A DNA stretch of 64,000 bases from NCBI RefSeq assembly GCF_050942425.1, contig NZ_CP192063.1:434001-498000 (forward strand), written 5' to 3'. Shown here one piece after another: positions 27,311-35,973 of this stretch. The notes beneath the pieces are model-generated. The model was not told the DNA's origin and searched no databases. It saw only the letters and a list, made by a program, of their open reading frames with translations. The translations under genes were made by a program, and so were the position numbers. Source of the DNA: Actinoallomurus sp050942425. GTDB taxonomy: Bacteria; Actinomycetota; Actinomycetes; Streptosporangiales; Streptosporangiaceae. Position 1 is the first letter of the stretch. Each line of letters opens with the position of its first letter.

Positions 27311-28498
27311 TCAGCCGAACCGCCGCTGTCGCAGGTGCACGGCCTCGAGCAGGCCGAAGGCGATCATGTTGGCGAGTGTCGCCGACCCGCCGTAGGAGAT
27401 GTACGGGAGGGGCACTCCCGTGATCGGCATGATGCCGATCGTCATGCCGATGTTCTCGAAGGTCTGGAACGCCAGCCAGGACACGACGCCGGTCGCGACG
27501 AGCATCCCGAAGCCGTTCGCGCACAGGGCGGCGATGCGCAGGCCGCGCCAGAGCACGACGCCGACGAGGACGACGATCAGCGCCGAGCCCAGGAAACCGA
27601 GTTCTTCGCCGGCGACCGTGAAGATGAAGTCCGTGTGCTGCTCGGGGACGAAGTGGCCGCCGGTCTGCTGCCCTCGGAACAGCCCCTGACCGGTCAGCCC
27701 GCCCGAACCGACGGCGATCCGGGCCTGCGCGGCGTTGTAACCGGCGCCCTTGGGGTCGGCGGCCGGGTCGGCGAAGGCGATGAACCGGTTGATCTGGTAC
27801 GGCTTGAGCAGGTGGAACCGCCACGCGGCGATCCCGCCGCCCACGGCTCCGCCGACCAAGGCCAGCAGCCAGCGCTTGGGCGCCCCCGACACCGCCACCA
27901 TCGCCAGGACGACGACGGCGAGGACCATGGTCGTCCCGAGGTCCGGCTGCATCATGATCAACGCGGCGAGCAGCCCGGCGAGGGCGAGGGCCGCCACGAT
28001 GTCGCGCGTGTCGGGCGCGGTCTGGGCGTCGCGCGGCTCCCCGAGCAGCACGGCGAGCACCACCACGAGCCCGACCTTGGCGAACTCCGACGGCTGGAGC
28101 TGGAACCCGCCGCCCAACTCGATCCAGGAGTGATGCCCCTTGATCGTCGAGCCGAGCGGGGTCAGGACGAGGATCAGCCCGATGCAGGACAGGCCGTAGA
28201 GGATCGGGGCGTACGCGCGGACGAGCCGGTAGTCCAGCGCCGCGACCAGCGCGGCCAGCCCCAGGCCGATCGCCACCGTCAGCAGGTGCTTCTTCAGGAA
28301 GCTCTGCGGGTCGCGGCCGGCGCTCAGCAGGGCCGGGCGGGTCGCCGACCACACCAGGAGCGTGCCGATCAACGTCAGCATGACCACGGCGCTGACCAGC
28401 ACCCAGTCGATCCGGCGCAGCGGCGACTCGTGGGCGGCCAGCCGGCGCAGCAGTGGACGCCGCGTCGCCGTCGTCACCGAGTTGTGGATCCCGAACAT
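27311..28498 (-). CDS. rodA: RodA-like SEDS peptidoglycan polymerase
   Basis: A 395-residue polytopic membrane protein of the shape, elongation, division and sporulation family, which polymerises lipid II into glycan strands. About ten helices; family marks are WSAT near the first helix, IKGHHSWIELGGGFQLQPSEFAKVGLVV, MMQPDLGTTMV, GYNAAQARIAVGSGGLTGQG, PEQHTDFIFTVAGEELGFLG and a last helix with MPITGVPLPYISYGGSATLANM. The catalytic Asp/Glu region lies in the long extracellular loop. RodA is preferred over FtsW on overall similarity. No partner penicillin-binding protein is adjacent. ATG follows GGGGGG by four bases. Confidence 0.85.
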   Translation of the reverse strand: MFGIHNSVTTATRRPLLRRLAAHESPLRRIDWVLVSAVVMLTLIGTLLVWSATRPALLSAGRDPQSFLKKHLLTVAIGLGLAALVAALDYRLVRAYAPILYGLSCIGLILVLTPLGSTIKGHHSWIELGGGFQLQPSEFAKVGLVVVLAVLLGEPRDAQTAPDTRDIVAALALAGLLAALIMMQPDLGTTMVLAVVVLAMVAVSGAPKRWLLALVGGAVGGGIAAWRFHLLKPYQINRFIAFADPAADPKGAGYNAAQARIAVGSGGLTGQGLFRGQQTGGHFVPEQHTDFIFTVAGEELGFLGSALIVVLVGVVLWRGLRIAALCANGFGMLVATGVVSWLAFQTFENIGMTIGIMPITGVPLPYISYGGSATLANMIAFGLLEAVHLRQRRFG

Positions 28499-28637
28499 GG
28501 CACCCCCCGCCCGCCCCCCGACGGGCCCCGACCGTCGGCGGCCGGGGCCCACCGGCGCGGTGGGCCCCGGGCTGCCCGGCCCTTCCCCGGCGAGCCGGAC
28601 GGCCGGGCGGGAGCCGAGTCCACCGATGGCGTCTCTC

Positions 28638-28655
28638 CGTAACTGATCCGTTACG
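28638..28655 (-). promoter_or_regulatory. Inverted repeat upstream of rodA
   Basis: CGTAAC-TGATCC-GTTACG, a perfect 6-bp dyad with six-base spacer, 140 bases upstream of the rodA start. It has the form of a TetR-type operator; no nearby regulator is evident. Confidence 0.3.
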
Positions 28656-28723
28656 CTACGAGCATACCCTCGGGTGGCGCGAACGCCGCTGAGGTGGAAG
28701 GGAGTGAGCGCGCGGCCCCCGGA

Positions 28724-29308
28724 TCACAGGGGCACGAAGGTGCCCGTGTCCGGAGCGTGCCGCCACACCGCGCCGGTCTCGACGTCGAAGAACCAGCCGT
28801 GCAGTCGCAGGGTGCCGTTGGTCAGGCGCCGCGCCACCCACGGATAGCGCCGGAGCTTGTCCAGTTGGGCGACGAGGTGGGAACGCCCCGGATCCTCCTG
28901 GGCCCGTTCGGGGATCCCGCGCCACCGGTGCGTGTGCAACAGCCAGAATCGCGTGGTCGGGGCCTGGCGGAGGACTCGACCACTGGTACGGCCGCGCACC
29001 GCGCCGCACCGGGTGTGGCCGCACACGATGAGGTCCGGGATGCCGAGGACCACCACGGCGTACTCGAGGGTGGCCGCCTCCGCGGTCAGCCGCCCCAGCC
29101 GGTGGGGCGGGATGACGTTCCCCGCCGTCCGGAGCTCGAACAGGTCCCCCGGGGTGGAGCCGGTCAGCAGCGCCGGGACCACGCGGGCGTCGGAGCAGGA
29201 GACGAAGATCGCCTGCGGCCTGCTGCCGGGCTGTGGCGGGGAGAACGGTCCCCGCCGCGTGGCGACCTGCTGGTGGAAACTGCGGGCATGGTCGATCAGT
29301 GACTGCAC
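28724..29308 (-). CDS. Beta-class carbonic anhydrase (copy 2)
   Basis: A 194-residue paralogue of the carbonic anhydrase at 3479-4084 with identical placement of the active residues: C38, D40, R42 (FVSCSDARVV) and H98, C101 (CGHTRCGAV). GTG start with GAAGGA seven bases upstream. It differs from copy 1 mainly between residues 102 and 150, where it is Arg-rich. Unlike copy 1 no SulP gene follows, but again a small LQVFRC membrane protein gene precedes it, 99 bases away. Activity is expected from the intact residues. Confidence 0.92.
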   Translation of the reverse strand: MQSLIDHARSFHQQVATRRGPFSPPQPGSRPQAIFVSCSDARVVPALLTGSTPGDLFELRTAGNVIPPHRLGRLTAEAATLEYAVVVLGIPDLIVCGHTRCGAVRGRTSGRVLRQAPTTRFWLLHTHRWRGIPERAQEDPGRSHLVAQLDKLRRYPWVARRLTNGTLRLHGWFFDVETGAVWRHAPDTGTFVPL

Positions 29309-29407
29309 GGTGTGTCCTTCGCGCTGATGACGGGTGAGGTGACCGGAGCTCCCGTCGCGCGCGACCGGCGATCGGCCGTCGTCGCGCGTGTACGGGAGGA
29401 CCGCCGA

Positions 29408-29848
29408 TCAGCAGCGGAAGACCTGCAGGCGGGCCGGTGCGGCATCGGTGACGAGCCGGGCCGACCGCGCGATCCGGTGGGGCGCGGCCGACCGCGCGGC
29501 CGGGTTCGCCTCGGTGAACGGCCCGGAGCAGCCTCGGGGCGTCTGGTCACCGTGGCCGGAGGGTGGCGCGGGCAGGCGGTGCAGGGTGGCGTCGCAGTGG
29601 CCCCACGGAACGGGCCGGCCTCCGTCGCCGGGGTCGGAGCGCAGGTGATGCGCCGACCGGGCGACCTGGCAGAGGCCGAGAGCCGGCCGATCGGCCCGGA
29701 GGGACACGAGCGCGCCCCCCGAGTGAACGCCGTGCGGAGACGTGCCGTGCAGGAGGAGGACGACGGTCACGGTGAGCGCCCACAGGATGACGGCCGCCAC
29801 GCGTGCCGTCCGGAGCGCACCGTCCCCCGCTCGCCGCCTCCGGGCCAA
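29408..29848 (-). CDS. Small membrane protein with C-terminal LQVFRC tail (paralogue 2)
   Basis: About 146 residues: an Arg-rich start (MARRRRAG), one hydrophobic helix (about 18-35, AAVILWALTVTVVLLL), a His-containing stretch right after it (HGTSPHGVHSG), a polar Pro/Arg-rich middle with a few Cys, and the end RLQVFRC. TTG at 29848 is chosen because TGGAG lies five bases upstream; another TTG at 29863 lacks one. The protein is otherwise unlike paralogue 1, yet keeps the same plan and position upstream of a beta-carbonic anhydrase. Valine in the tail is GTC here and GTA there, which points to protein-level conservation. Function unknown. Confidence 0.5.
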   Translation of the reverse strand: MARRRRAGDGALRTARVAAVILWALTVTVVLLLHGTSPHGVHSGGALVSLRADRPALGLCQVARSAHHLRSDPGDGGRPVPWGHCDATLHRLPAPPSGHGDQTPRGCSGPFTEANPAARSAAPHRIARSARLVTDAAPARLQVFRC

Positions 29849-29951
29849 CCCGGCTCCAATCAATTACCAAGAGTGGTCAATCGATGACTCTATGTTGCCA
29901 CTGTCGTCACGGGTCTACACACGTGGCGACGCAGAGGTGTCGGCGCGGCTA

Positions 29952-30004
29952 GGGCCTGTCTCGAAGTCGCCGCGCAGTAGGACAGCGGACTTCGAGACAG
30001 GCCC
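29952..30004. repeat. 53-bp palindromic mini-element, copy 1 (MITE-like)
   Basis: Perfect 17-bp terminal inverted repeats GGGCCTGTCTCGAAGTC around a 19-base core. The left flank is CTA. The reverse complement matches the element at 58445-58515 across arms and core (core CGCTGTCCTACTG-GCGGC), which has an extra ~12 bases. It lies in the gap between a membrane-protein gene and paralogue 2. Non-autonomous; arms resemble transposon ends, but no transposase is in the window. Confidence 0.75.
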
Positions 30005-30104
30005 TTGGGCACACCGCTCGTACCGCGCTCGCGATCCGGGCGCTGACGCGCCGAGGACCGGGCCGGTCGGTGCGGCCCGGTCCTCGGCGTTCGATCTCCG
30101 GAGG

Positions 30105-30815
30105 TCACGACCCGGGACGGGGCGCTCCTCCCGCGGGCCGCGCGTCACCGCCGTGCCAGGTCATCTCCGCGCCGAGGTGGCCGGTGCGCACCACCCAGAT
30201 CGCGGACACGATCGCCAGCACGACGGCGACGGCCGCCACCACGGTGCCGATCGCGGGGCGGGCCAGGAGGCCCTCCGACGTGACCGCGCGGTACCGCGCG
30301 AGGATGACCAGGGCGACCAGCACGAGGGTGAGCAGGGGCACGAGCATGCGCAGCTCCCCGCCGAGGTCCGCGTGCCGCTCCAGCAGCGAGGCCTCGCCGC
30401 CACCGCCCTGGGGTGCACCGCCGCCCTGGGGCGCGCGAGCGGCGCCGCCGCCGAGCTGCTTCATCCGCGCCATCCGCTCGTCGCGCAGCTTCTCGCCGGC
30501 GCCGGCGGTGAGGATGGTCGCCGCCATCGTCACGATGGCGAAGACCCCCGCCGCGAGCCCGTACCGCACCCGCCAGACCGGGCGGACCGCGAGGGCGATC
30601 ACGACGCCCGCCAGGATGGGGACGAGCACCACGGGGATGTGCAGGAGCAGCGCGTGGGCGGGCAGCCCGAAGGCGGTCGACAGCTCGATCGGGGCGGCGG
30701 CGACCGCCACCACGATGGTCGCCACCAACAGGAGGACAGAGGGGTCCGAGCGGAAGAACGGCCGCGCGGGTGGTCCCGCGGTGGCGTCGGACTCGGACAG
30801 CGCCGTTTCGGTCAT
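30105..30815 (-). CDS. Multi-pass membrane protein, DUF2231-like
   Basis: About 236 residues with five or six hydrophobic segments. LHIPVVLVPILAGVVIALAV resembles the HFP-type motif of DUF2231, a family sometimes linked to haem or redox membrane proteins. A central soluble loop contains GGGAARAPQGGGAPQGGGG, a Gly-rich low-complexity stretch with a repeated APQGGG, plus a Met/Arg helix. Start at ATG 30815 (MTETALSES); an upstream GTG is possible. Function unknown. Confidence 0.65.
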   Translation of the reverse strand: MTETALSESDATAGPPARPFFRSDPSVLLLVATIVVAVAAAPIELSTAFGLPAHALLLHIPVVLVPILAGVVIALAVRPVWRVRYGLAAGVFAIVTMAATILTAGAGEKLRDERMARMKQLGGGAARAPQGGGAPQGGGGEASLLERHADLGGELRMLVPLLTLVLVALVILARYRAVTSEGLLARPAIGTVVAAVAVVLAIVSAIWVVRTGHLGAEMTWHGGDARPAGGAPRPGS

Positions 30816-31015
30816 GGCCGGTGAACGTATTGGCGATGCCGCCACATTCGCTGAGAGGAATCTATGAATCCCTTCTGAACGCCGAGCCCGCCGCGCATGC
30901 CGTCGATCAGTCGCGCCGTGTGCCGCGTCTACCGCACACCGCGCCGACCGCGGCGATAACGTGTCTTGATCATGAAGGCGCGGTGAACGCCGCGAAGCGG
31001 ATGGAAGGACGGGGT

Positions 31016-31705
31016 GTGTCGAGCCGGGGGAAGATCACGGGTGGCGTCCTGCTCCTGGTGGCCGTGGCCGCCTTGGGCCTGATCGCGAAGACGTCCACCT
31101 CGACCCGCGCCGACATCCGGCTCGACGAGCATCTCGCCACGCTGCGAACGCCACTCTTCACCCTGGTCGCCAAGGCGGCCACACTCGCCGCTCAGGCGGA
31201 GGTGGGTCTCGTCGCCGCGGTCGTCGTGCCCGCGGTGCTGTGGCTGCTCCGGCGTCGCCGCGACGCGCTGCTGACCGCCTGCGTGATGGTCGGGGCGTTG
31301 GCGATCGCCTTCGCGGTGAAGACCCTGGTCGCCGAGCACCGGCCGCCGAGGCGGTTGTGGCTCATCCCGCCGGACAACGCGATGAGCTTTCCGAGCGGGC
31401 ACACCACCGTCGCCGCCGCCGCGGCGCTGCTGCTGGGCATGCTCGTGCGCGGCGGACTGCGGCCCGTGGCGATGGTGGCCGGAGTGATCTTCGCGGGCGT
31501 CGTGGCGATCGCCCGCATGTACCTCGGCGTCCACTACCTGCTCGACGTCGTCGGCGGGTGCCTGGCGGCGGTGAGCGCCGCGCTGCTGGTCTCCGGCTTC
31601 CTCGATCTGCCGCGCATCCGGCGCGGCCTGGAGGATGTAGGAACCCCCGCCGCCGGACGGCACCACGCCGGCCGTACGTCTCGGGTCGACACCGGACCGC
31701 GCTGA
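31016..31705 (+). CDS. PAP2-family membrane phosphatase (copy A)
   Basis: A 229-residue polytopic lipid phosphatase. All three PAP2 motifs are present: KTLVAEHRPP (K-x6-RP), SFPSGHT, and ARMYLGVHYLLDV (R-x5-H-x3-D). Members dephosphorylate undecaprenyl pyrophosphate, phosphatidic acid or similar lipids at the membrane outer face. GTG at 31016 has AAGGA upstream; the ATG at 31001 is an alternative. A second PAP2 gene follows 272 bases on, in the same direction. Confidence 0.88.
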   Translation: MSSRGKITGGVLLLVAVAALGLIAKTSTSTRADIRLDEHLATLRTPLFTLVAKAATLAAQAEVGLVAAVVVPAVLWLLRRRRDALLTACVMVGALAIAFAVKTLVAEHRPPRRLWLIPPDNAMSFPSGHTTVAAAAALLLGMLVRGGLRPVAMVAGVIFAGVVAIARMYLGVHYLLDVVGGCLAAVSAALLVSGFLDLPRIRRGLEDVGTPAAGRHHAGRTSRVDTGPR

Positions 31706-31713
31706 GCCTGCAC

Positions 31714-31845
31714 CGTACGCTGCGCGTCCTGACCGAGCGTCGTCTCCGTACGCTCCGTGCCCTGGCCGGGCGCTGGCCCTGTGCGCTTCGTGTCCTGACC
31801 GAGCGTCGTCCCCGTACGCTTCGTGTCCTGGCCGGGCGCTGGCCC
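31714..31845. repeat. Four 33-bp tandem repeats (66-bp A/B higher order) between two PAP2 genes
   Basis: Units 31714-31746, 31747-31779, 31780-31812 and 31813-31845 share CGTACGCT-CGTGTCCTG-CCG-GCG. Units 1 and 3 carry CCTGACCGAGCGTCGTC, units 2 and 4 CCTGGCCGGGCGCTGGCC, so the 66-bp pair was duplicated. The length is a multiple of three and all forward frames read an 11-residue repeat (TLRVLTERRLR type), but no start, stop or domain context supports a gene. Confidence 0.85.
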
Positions 31846-31977
31846 TGTATACCTTCCGCCGGGCGGGGCCGAGCGTGACGGCTCGTCGGCGGGCGACGCC
31901 GAGGCCGCGCCGTACGTTGCTCTTCAGGAGGACCGAGTGCCGCGGTACGGCGGGAGACCGGAGGGTAGGGCTCGGAC

Positions 31978-32751
31978 ATGTGGCCGGAAAGTGTGCGCCG
32001 GTGGACGCGCCGACGGTTCAGCCCTGACGGGCGGCTCGGCCTGCGGCTGACGCTGGCCTGCGCCGCCGTCTTCCTCGTCGCGGTGCCCTTCGTCGTCCTG
32101 CTGGCCCTGGTGAACGCCCGGTGGGCGCCGCTGCGGCACCTCGACGATGTCGCCACCGTCGACACGAACACCTTCGTCCTGCGGCACCGGGCGCTGGCCG
32201 GGCCGTTGCGGGCCACCGCGTACGTCTTCCACCCCTGGGTGTTCCGCGTGATCGTCCTGGCGCTGGCGGCATGGCTGCTCTTCCGGGGCGCGCGACGTCT
32301 CGCCGCGTTGGCCGTCGTGAACGTGCTGGTGGCCGGTGTACTGTCCGCGGGGCTCAAGACGGCCGTCGGGCGGCCGCGTCCCACGCTGCTCAGCCCGATC
32401 GCGCACGCCGGCGGGGCGTCGTTCCCGTCGGGGCACGCGCTGATGACGGTGGTGGGCACCGCGACGATCGTGCTCATCGTGCTGCCGGTCCTGCGCGGCG
32501 TCTGGCGTGCGGTCGCCTGGACGGCCGCCGCGGTGCTCAGCGTGGTCTCCGGGATGTGCCGCGTGCTGCTCGGCGTGCACTACGTCAGCGACGTCGTCGC
32601 CGGCTGGATCCTCGGCGTCGCGATCGTGCTGGCCACCACGGCGGTGTTCGAGGCGTGGCGGCGAGGCGAGGGCCGGCACCCGGCCGACCCGCTCCGCGAG
32701 GGCGCCGGCCCCGAGGCGAGAGCCTCGATCGCGGGCGACGACCACGCCTGA
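31978..32751 (+). CDS. PAP2-family membrane phosphatase (copy B)
   Basis: A 257-residue membrane phosphatase with GLKTAVGRPRP (K-x6-RP), SFPSGHAL and CRVLLGVHYVSDVVAGW. An N-terminal hydrophobic segment (22-46), then a loop with LRHLDDVATVDTNTF, then the phosphatase core. The polar C-terminal tail (from about 225) is Glu/Arg/Pro-rich. Only moderately similar to copy A, so the two are probably old paralogues rather than a fresh duplication. Lipid substrate unknown. Confidence 0.88.
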   Translation: MWPESVRRWTRRRFSPDGRLGLRLTLACAAVFLVAVPFVVLLALVNARWAPLRHLDDVATVDTNTFVLRHRALAGPLRATAYVFHPWVFRVIVLALAAWLLFRGARRLAALAVVNVLVAGVLSAGLKTAVGRPRPTLLSPIAHAGGASFPSGHALMTVVGTATIVLIVLPVLRGVWRAVAWTAAAVLSVVSGMCRVLLGVHYVSDVVAGWILGVAIVLATTAVFEAWRRGEGRHPADPLREGAGPEARASIAGDDHA

Positions 32752-32752
32752 T

Positions 32753-32860
32753 CCGCCGCGGGCGATGATGAGGTCCGGTCCGCCACGGGTGATGATGAGG
32801 CCCGGTCCGCCGTGGGCGACGACCAGGGCTCGGCCCGCCACGCGCGACGACCAAGGAGGG
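32753..32860. repeat. About four degenerate 27-bp tandem repeats after PAP2 copy B
   Basis: Units of the form CCGCC-CGGG-GATGATGAGG-CCGGT start at 32753, 32780, 32807 and 32834, diverging along the array. Either strand reads a 9-residue repeat (for example GGPDLIIAR on the minus strand), but no gene signals accompany it. Confidence 0.7.
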
Positions 32861-32911
32861 CCGTCTTTGGGTGAGAGCCGCTCTCGTCCAAGAGCCGTCC
32901 TCGGATGCGAC

Positions 32912-32942
32912 GAGACCCCGGGCGGCGTCCGGCCGGGGTCTC
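32912..32942. terminator. Hairpin after the TAP-like peptidase gene
   Basis: A 10-bp stem GAGACCCCGG / CCGGGGTCTC with 11-base loop, 16 bases past the minus-strand stop at 32959, between convergent genes. Confidence 0.7.
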
Positions 32943-32958
32943 TCATCGATGCCTCGTG

Positions 32959-34482
32959 TTACGAGTGGACCGGCCGCGAGGGCTCCTCGGCGGCCTTCGT
33001 CGTCGGCGTGGTGCCGGTGGGCCAGACGGCCGCGCAGTGCGTGCCTGCGGCGGGGAGCTTCAGCGAGGTCAGGTACGTCTCGATGTAGCCCTTCGCGCAG
33101 GGGCTGTTGCGGTAGTCGCCGTGTCCGACCCCGTCGTACTGCAGGAGCCGGGCACTCGGGATCTGCTTCGCCACCGTCGTGCTCCACACGTGCGGCGTGG
33201 CCACGTCGTACTTGCTCGCCGTGACCAGGATGGACGTCCCGGCCTTGACCGACAGGCGGTGCTGCGGGTTCGTCACCTTCGACGGCCAGCCGAGGCAGCT
33301 CGTGATGTCGCTCCAGAACTGCGACATGCGCGTGTGCGGCGCGATCTTCGCCAGGTTCTTCCGGTAGCGCTGCAGCTCGGTGAAGCCGCTCACCTGCCAC
33401 TTCCAGTCCTGGCACCAGATGGCCTGGTAGGAGTTCTCGCCCAGGTCCGCGTGGGCGGGCCGGGCCGGCGAGGAGAGCGTACGGGCGGTGGCCTTGCCGT
33501 TCGCGAGGGACGCCAGCTTCGTGGCCAGTGCCGCCCAGCGCTCGCCCGGCCGGTACATCGGGCTGAACGCGATCTCGCGCAGCCCGTTGGCATCGATCGC
33601 CTTGCCGTTCGACGGGTCGGTCAGCGTGCCCTTCTCGGCCTTGGCGTACAGGCCGTCCCACACGGCCCGGACGTTCTGGCCGTGCAGCGCGCAGCCGCTC
33701 GTACGGGCGCACCAGTCGGCGAAGGAGTTGAACGACGACTCGAAGTCACGCGTCGCGGTCTCCAGGTACCGGTACGCCGACGTGATGCTGTGGTCCATGT
33801 TGGAGTCGATCGTCATCGCGCGGATGCGGCTGGGGAACAGCTCGGCGTACTGCTGGCCGATCTGTGTCCCGTACGACCCTCCGAAGTAACTGATCTTCTT
33901 CTCGCCGAGCGCCGCGCGGATGGCGTCCATGTCCCGGATGGTGCTGACCGTGTCGACGTGGTCGAACAGCGGTCCGGTGTTGGCGCGGCAGTCGGCACCG
34001 AGTTTCGCGTTGTACGCCAGCAGGCTCTTGTACTCGGCCTGCGTGCTCGGGAAGTCGGTCGGCGCCTTGTCGAGCAGGTCCTGGCTGCACTGGACCGGGT
34101 GGCTGCGCGAGACGCCACGCGGGTCCCAGCTGACGATGTCGAACCGCTGCCGCAGGACGCTGTCGTCCGTGATGCCCCGGCCGATGATGTACGAGTCGAT
34201 GCCGGAGACGCCCGGCCCGCCGGGGTTGACGAGCAGGATGCCGATCCGGTGTTTCGGGTCGAGGGCGGGCAGCCGGCCGACCGCCAGGTCGAACGTCGCG
34301 CCCTTCGGCTTCGCCCAGTCGACGGGCACCTTGATCGTCGTGCAGTCGGATTTCTGCGTGCCGCCGCAGTCGTGCCACGACAGGCTCGCCGGCTTCGAGG
34401 CCGCGCCGGCGGTCGCGGGGGCGGCGACCATGGCCGTGGCACCGGCGATCAGGGCGGCCAGCGCCGCCGTCATTCTTCGCAC
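32959..34482 (-). CDS. Secreted alpha/beta hydrolase, tripeptidyl aminopeptidase (TAP) type
   Basis: A 507-residue exported peptidase. The signal peptide (1-28) ends ATAGAAS. LLVNPGGPGVSG and FDIVSWDPRGVSRS are oxyanion and strand regions; the nucleophile Ser is in FGGSYGTQIGQQYA, the Asp in VTASKYDVATP and the His in DGVGHGDY. The C-terminal TAP-like domain is intact and several Cys are positioned for disulfides. Streptomyces relatives remove N-terminal tripeptides from secreted proteins. A GATCAT-N7-ATGATC dyad lies at 34535-34553 upstream of the start. Confidence 0.92.
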   Translation of the reverse strand: MRRMTAALAALIAGATAMVAAPATAGAASKPASLSWHDCGGTQKSDCTTIKVPVDWAKPKGATFDLAVGRLPALDPKHRIGILLVNPGGPGVSGIDSYIIGRGITDDSVLRQRFDIVSWDPRGVSRSHPVQCSQDLLDKAPTDFPSTQAEYKSLLAYNAKLGADCRANTGPLFDHVDTVSTIRDMDAIRAALGEKKISYFGGSYGTQIGQQYAELFPSRIRAMTIDSNMDHSITSAYRYLETATRDFESSFNSFADWCARTSGCALHGQNVRAVWDGLYAKAEKGTLTDPSNGKAIDANGLREIAFSPMYRPGERWAALATKLASLANGKATARTLSSPARPAHADLGENSYQAIWCQDWKWQVSGFTELQRYRKNLAKIAPHTRMSQFWSDITSCLGWPSKVTNPQHRLSVKAGTSILVTASKYDVATPHVWSTTVAKQIPSARLLQYDGVGHGDYRNSPCAKGYIETYLTSLKLPAAGTHCAAVWPTGTTPTTKAAEEPSRPVHS

Positions 34483-34755
34483 CCGTACGTCTCCTGGAAG
34501 TGGGGGGCAACAGCGCCGTCAGACGAGACGGCGTGATCATGACAAAGATGATCTTAATGAGATCGCCGACAAGCAGGGACGAGACGGACCTTTCGCCCGG
34601 TGGGTCGCGGGGCTGCCCGACATTCCCTTTCCGGCTGCTGACGTTGTCGTGACCGGAATCGATCGTGTCTCTCGGTGATCGCACGAGAGCATTGGGTGCG
34701 GATCTGTCATCCGTCGCATCCACCATGCGGCCGGTCTCGTAGGAGCCTGATCGTC

Positions 34756-35730
34756 ATGTGGCCGAGAACATGGACACCAGGGCGGCGTGCGGTGGTCGCG
34801 GCCGTGACCCTGCTGACCTGTGCCGCCCCCGGCTCGGCGTTGGCCGGGCCGTCACTCCCGGATCGGCCGATGCCGATCCCGCCCGTCCGGGTCCACGGCA
34901 TCACCGCGATCTCCGCCGGCGTCGACTTCGCGCTGGCGCTGCGCACCGACGGCACGCTCGCCAGTTGGGGCAGGGACAACTTCGGGCAGGTCAGCTTCGC
35001 GCGCCGGTTGCGCGGCATCACGGCGATCTCCGCGGGGAACGACTTCGCCCTCGCGTTGCGTACGGACGGCACCGTCGTCGGCTGGGGGCGTGATGAGTTC
35101 GGTCAGGCGAGCCCGCCGCGCTGGCTGCGCGGCGTCCGGGGGATCTCGGCCGGCGGCGACTGGTCCATGGCGGTCAAGTGGGACGGCACCGTGGTGGCGT
35201 GGGGTAGCGACACCTTCCGGAAGGTGAGCTCGGCGAACCGTCTCTCCGGAATCACCGCCGTGACCGCCGGCGGAGACTTCGGCCTCGCGCTGCGCACCGA
35301 CGGCACCGTGGTCGGCGTCGGCAGCGACGCGTTCGGTAAATCCAGCCTGGCGCGTTTCGTGCGCGGAGCCATCGCCATCACCAAGGGCACCAACTTCGGC
35401 CTCGCCCTCCTGGCTGACGGCACTCTCGTGGGCTGGGGCAGCGACGATTTCCGCCAGGTCACCCTCGCCCGGCGGGTCTTCGGGATCCGGGGGGTCTCCG
35501 CCAGCGCCGCGTTCGTCGACGCGGTGCGCTGGGACGGCACCGTGGTCGGCTGGGGTAACGACGAGTTCGGTCAGGCGAGTCCGCCGCGCTGGCTGCGCGG
35601 CATCACCGCGATCTCCACGGGCAACGACTTCGCGCTCGCCCTGCGGGCCGACGGCACCGTCGTCGAGTTCGGCCACGTCGTGCTGCCTCGCCGTGCGGGG
35701 GACGGCTCGGTCGTGATCTCGGGCACGTGA
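34756..35730 (+). CDS. Secreted RCC1-like seven-repeat protein (copy A)
   Basis: A 324-residue protein with a signal peptide (about 1-31, ending ALAG) followed by seven repeats, six of exactly 39 residues and a shortened last one. The repeat consensus is G-I-T-A-I-S-A-G-x-D-F-A-L-A-L-x-x-D-G-T-V-V-x-W-G then x-D-E-F-G-Q and a basic end. Seven blades and the DGTV-WG pattern fit an RCC1-type beta-propeller. The seventh repeat lacks the WG-FGQ half, as expected if strands from both ends close the ring. A secreted binding protein is likely; ligand unknown. ATG chosen because the signal peptide begins there. Confidence 0.82.
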   Translation: MWPRTWTPGRRAVVAAVTLLTCAAPGSALAGPSLPDRPMPIPPVRVHGITAISAGVDFALALRTDGTLASWGRDNFGQVSFARRLRGITAISAGNDFALALRTDGTVVGWGRDEFGQASPPRWLRGVRGISAGGDWSMAVKWDGTVVAWGSDTFRKVSSANRLSGITAVTAGGDFGLALRTDGTVVGVGSDAFGKSSLARFVRGAIAITKGTNFGLALLADGTLVGWGSDDFRQVTLARRVFGIRGVSASAAFVDAVRWDGTVVGWGNDEFGQASPPRWLRGITAISTGNDFALALRADGTVVEFGHVVLPRRAGDGSVVISGT

Positions 35731-35973
35731 GACGCGGCCGCCGCGGCGGCAGGCGACGGCGGGGCCTGACGACGGACGATCCTCGCGACAAGCGGGGATG
35801 AGACGGACCTTTCGCCGGTGGGCGGGTCGACTCACGACGTTCCCTTTCCGGTTGCTGACGTTGTCGTGACCGGAATCGATCGTTGCTCTCGGTGCTCTCA
35901 CGAGAGCATGGAGTTTTCATCCGCCGGCCGTCGCATCCATCGTGCGGCCGATCTCGTAGGGGGCCTGATCGTC

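Noticed and set aside
29952..30004. Protein-coding phrase GPVSKS...TADFETGP seen in frames across both palindromic elements
   Set aside because: It is simply the translation of the repeat arms, not a conserved peptide.
31714..31845. CRISPR array
   Set aside because: The repeats are directly adjacent without unique spacers and are not palindromic, so they are plain tandem repeats.
31240..31878. A gene encoding the 11-residue repeats
   Set aside because: The frame overlaps PAP2 copy A out of frame and has no independent start, ribosome site or domain.
32580..32946. Minus-strand ORFs through the 27-bp repeats
   Set aside because: Low-complexity translation, no ribosome site, and they run antisense into PAP2 copy B.
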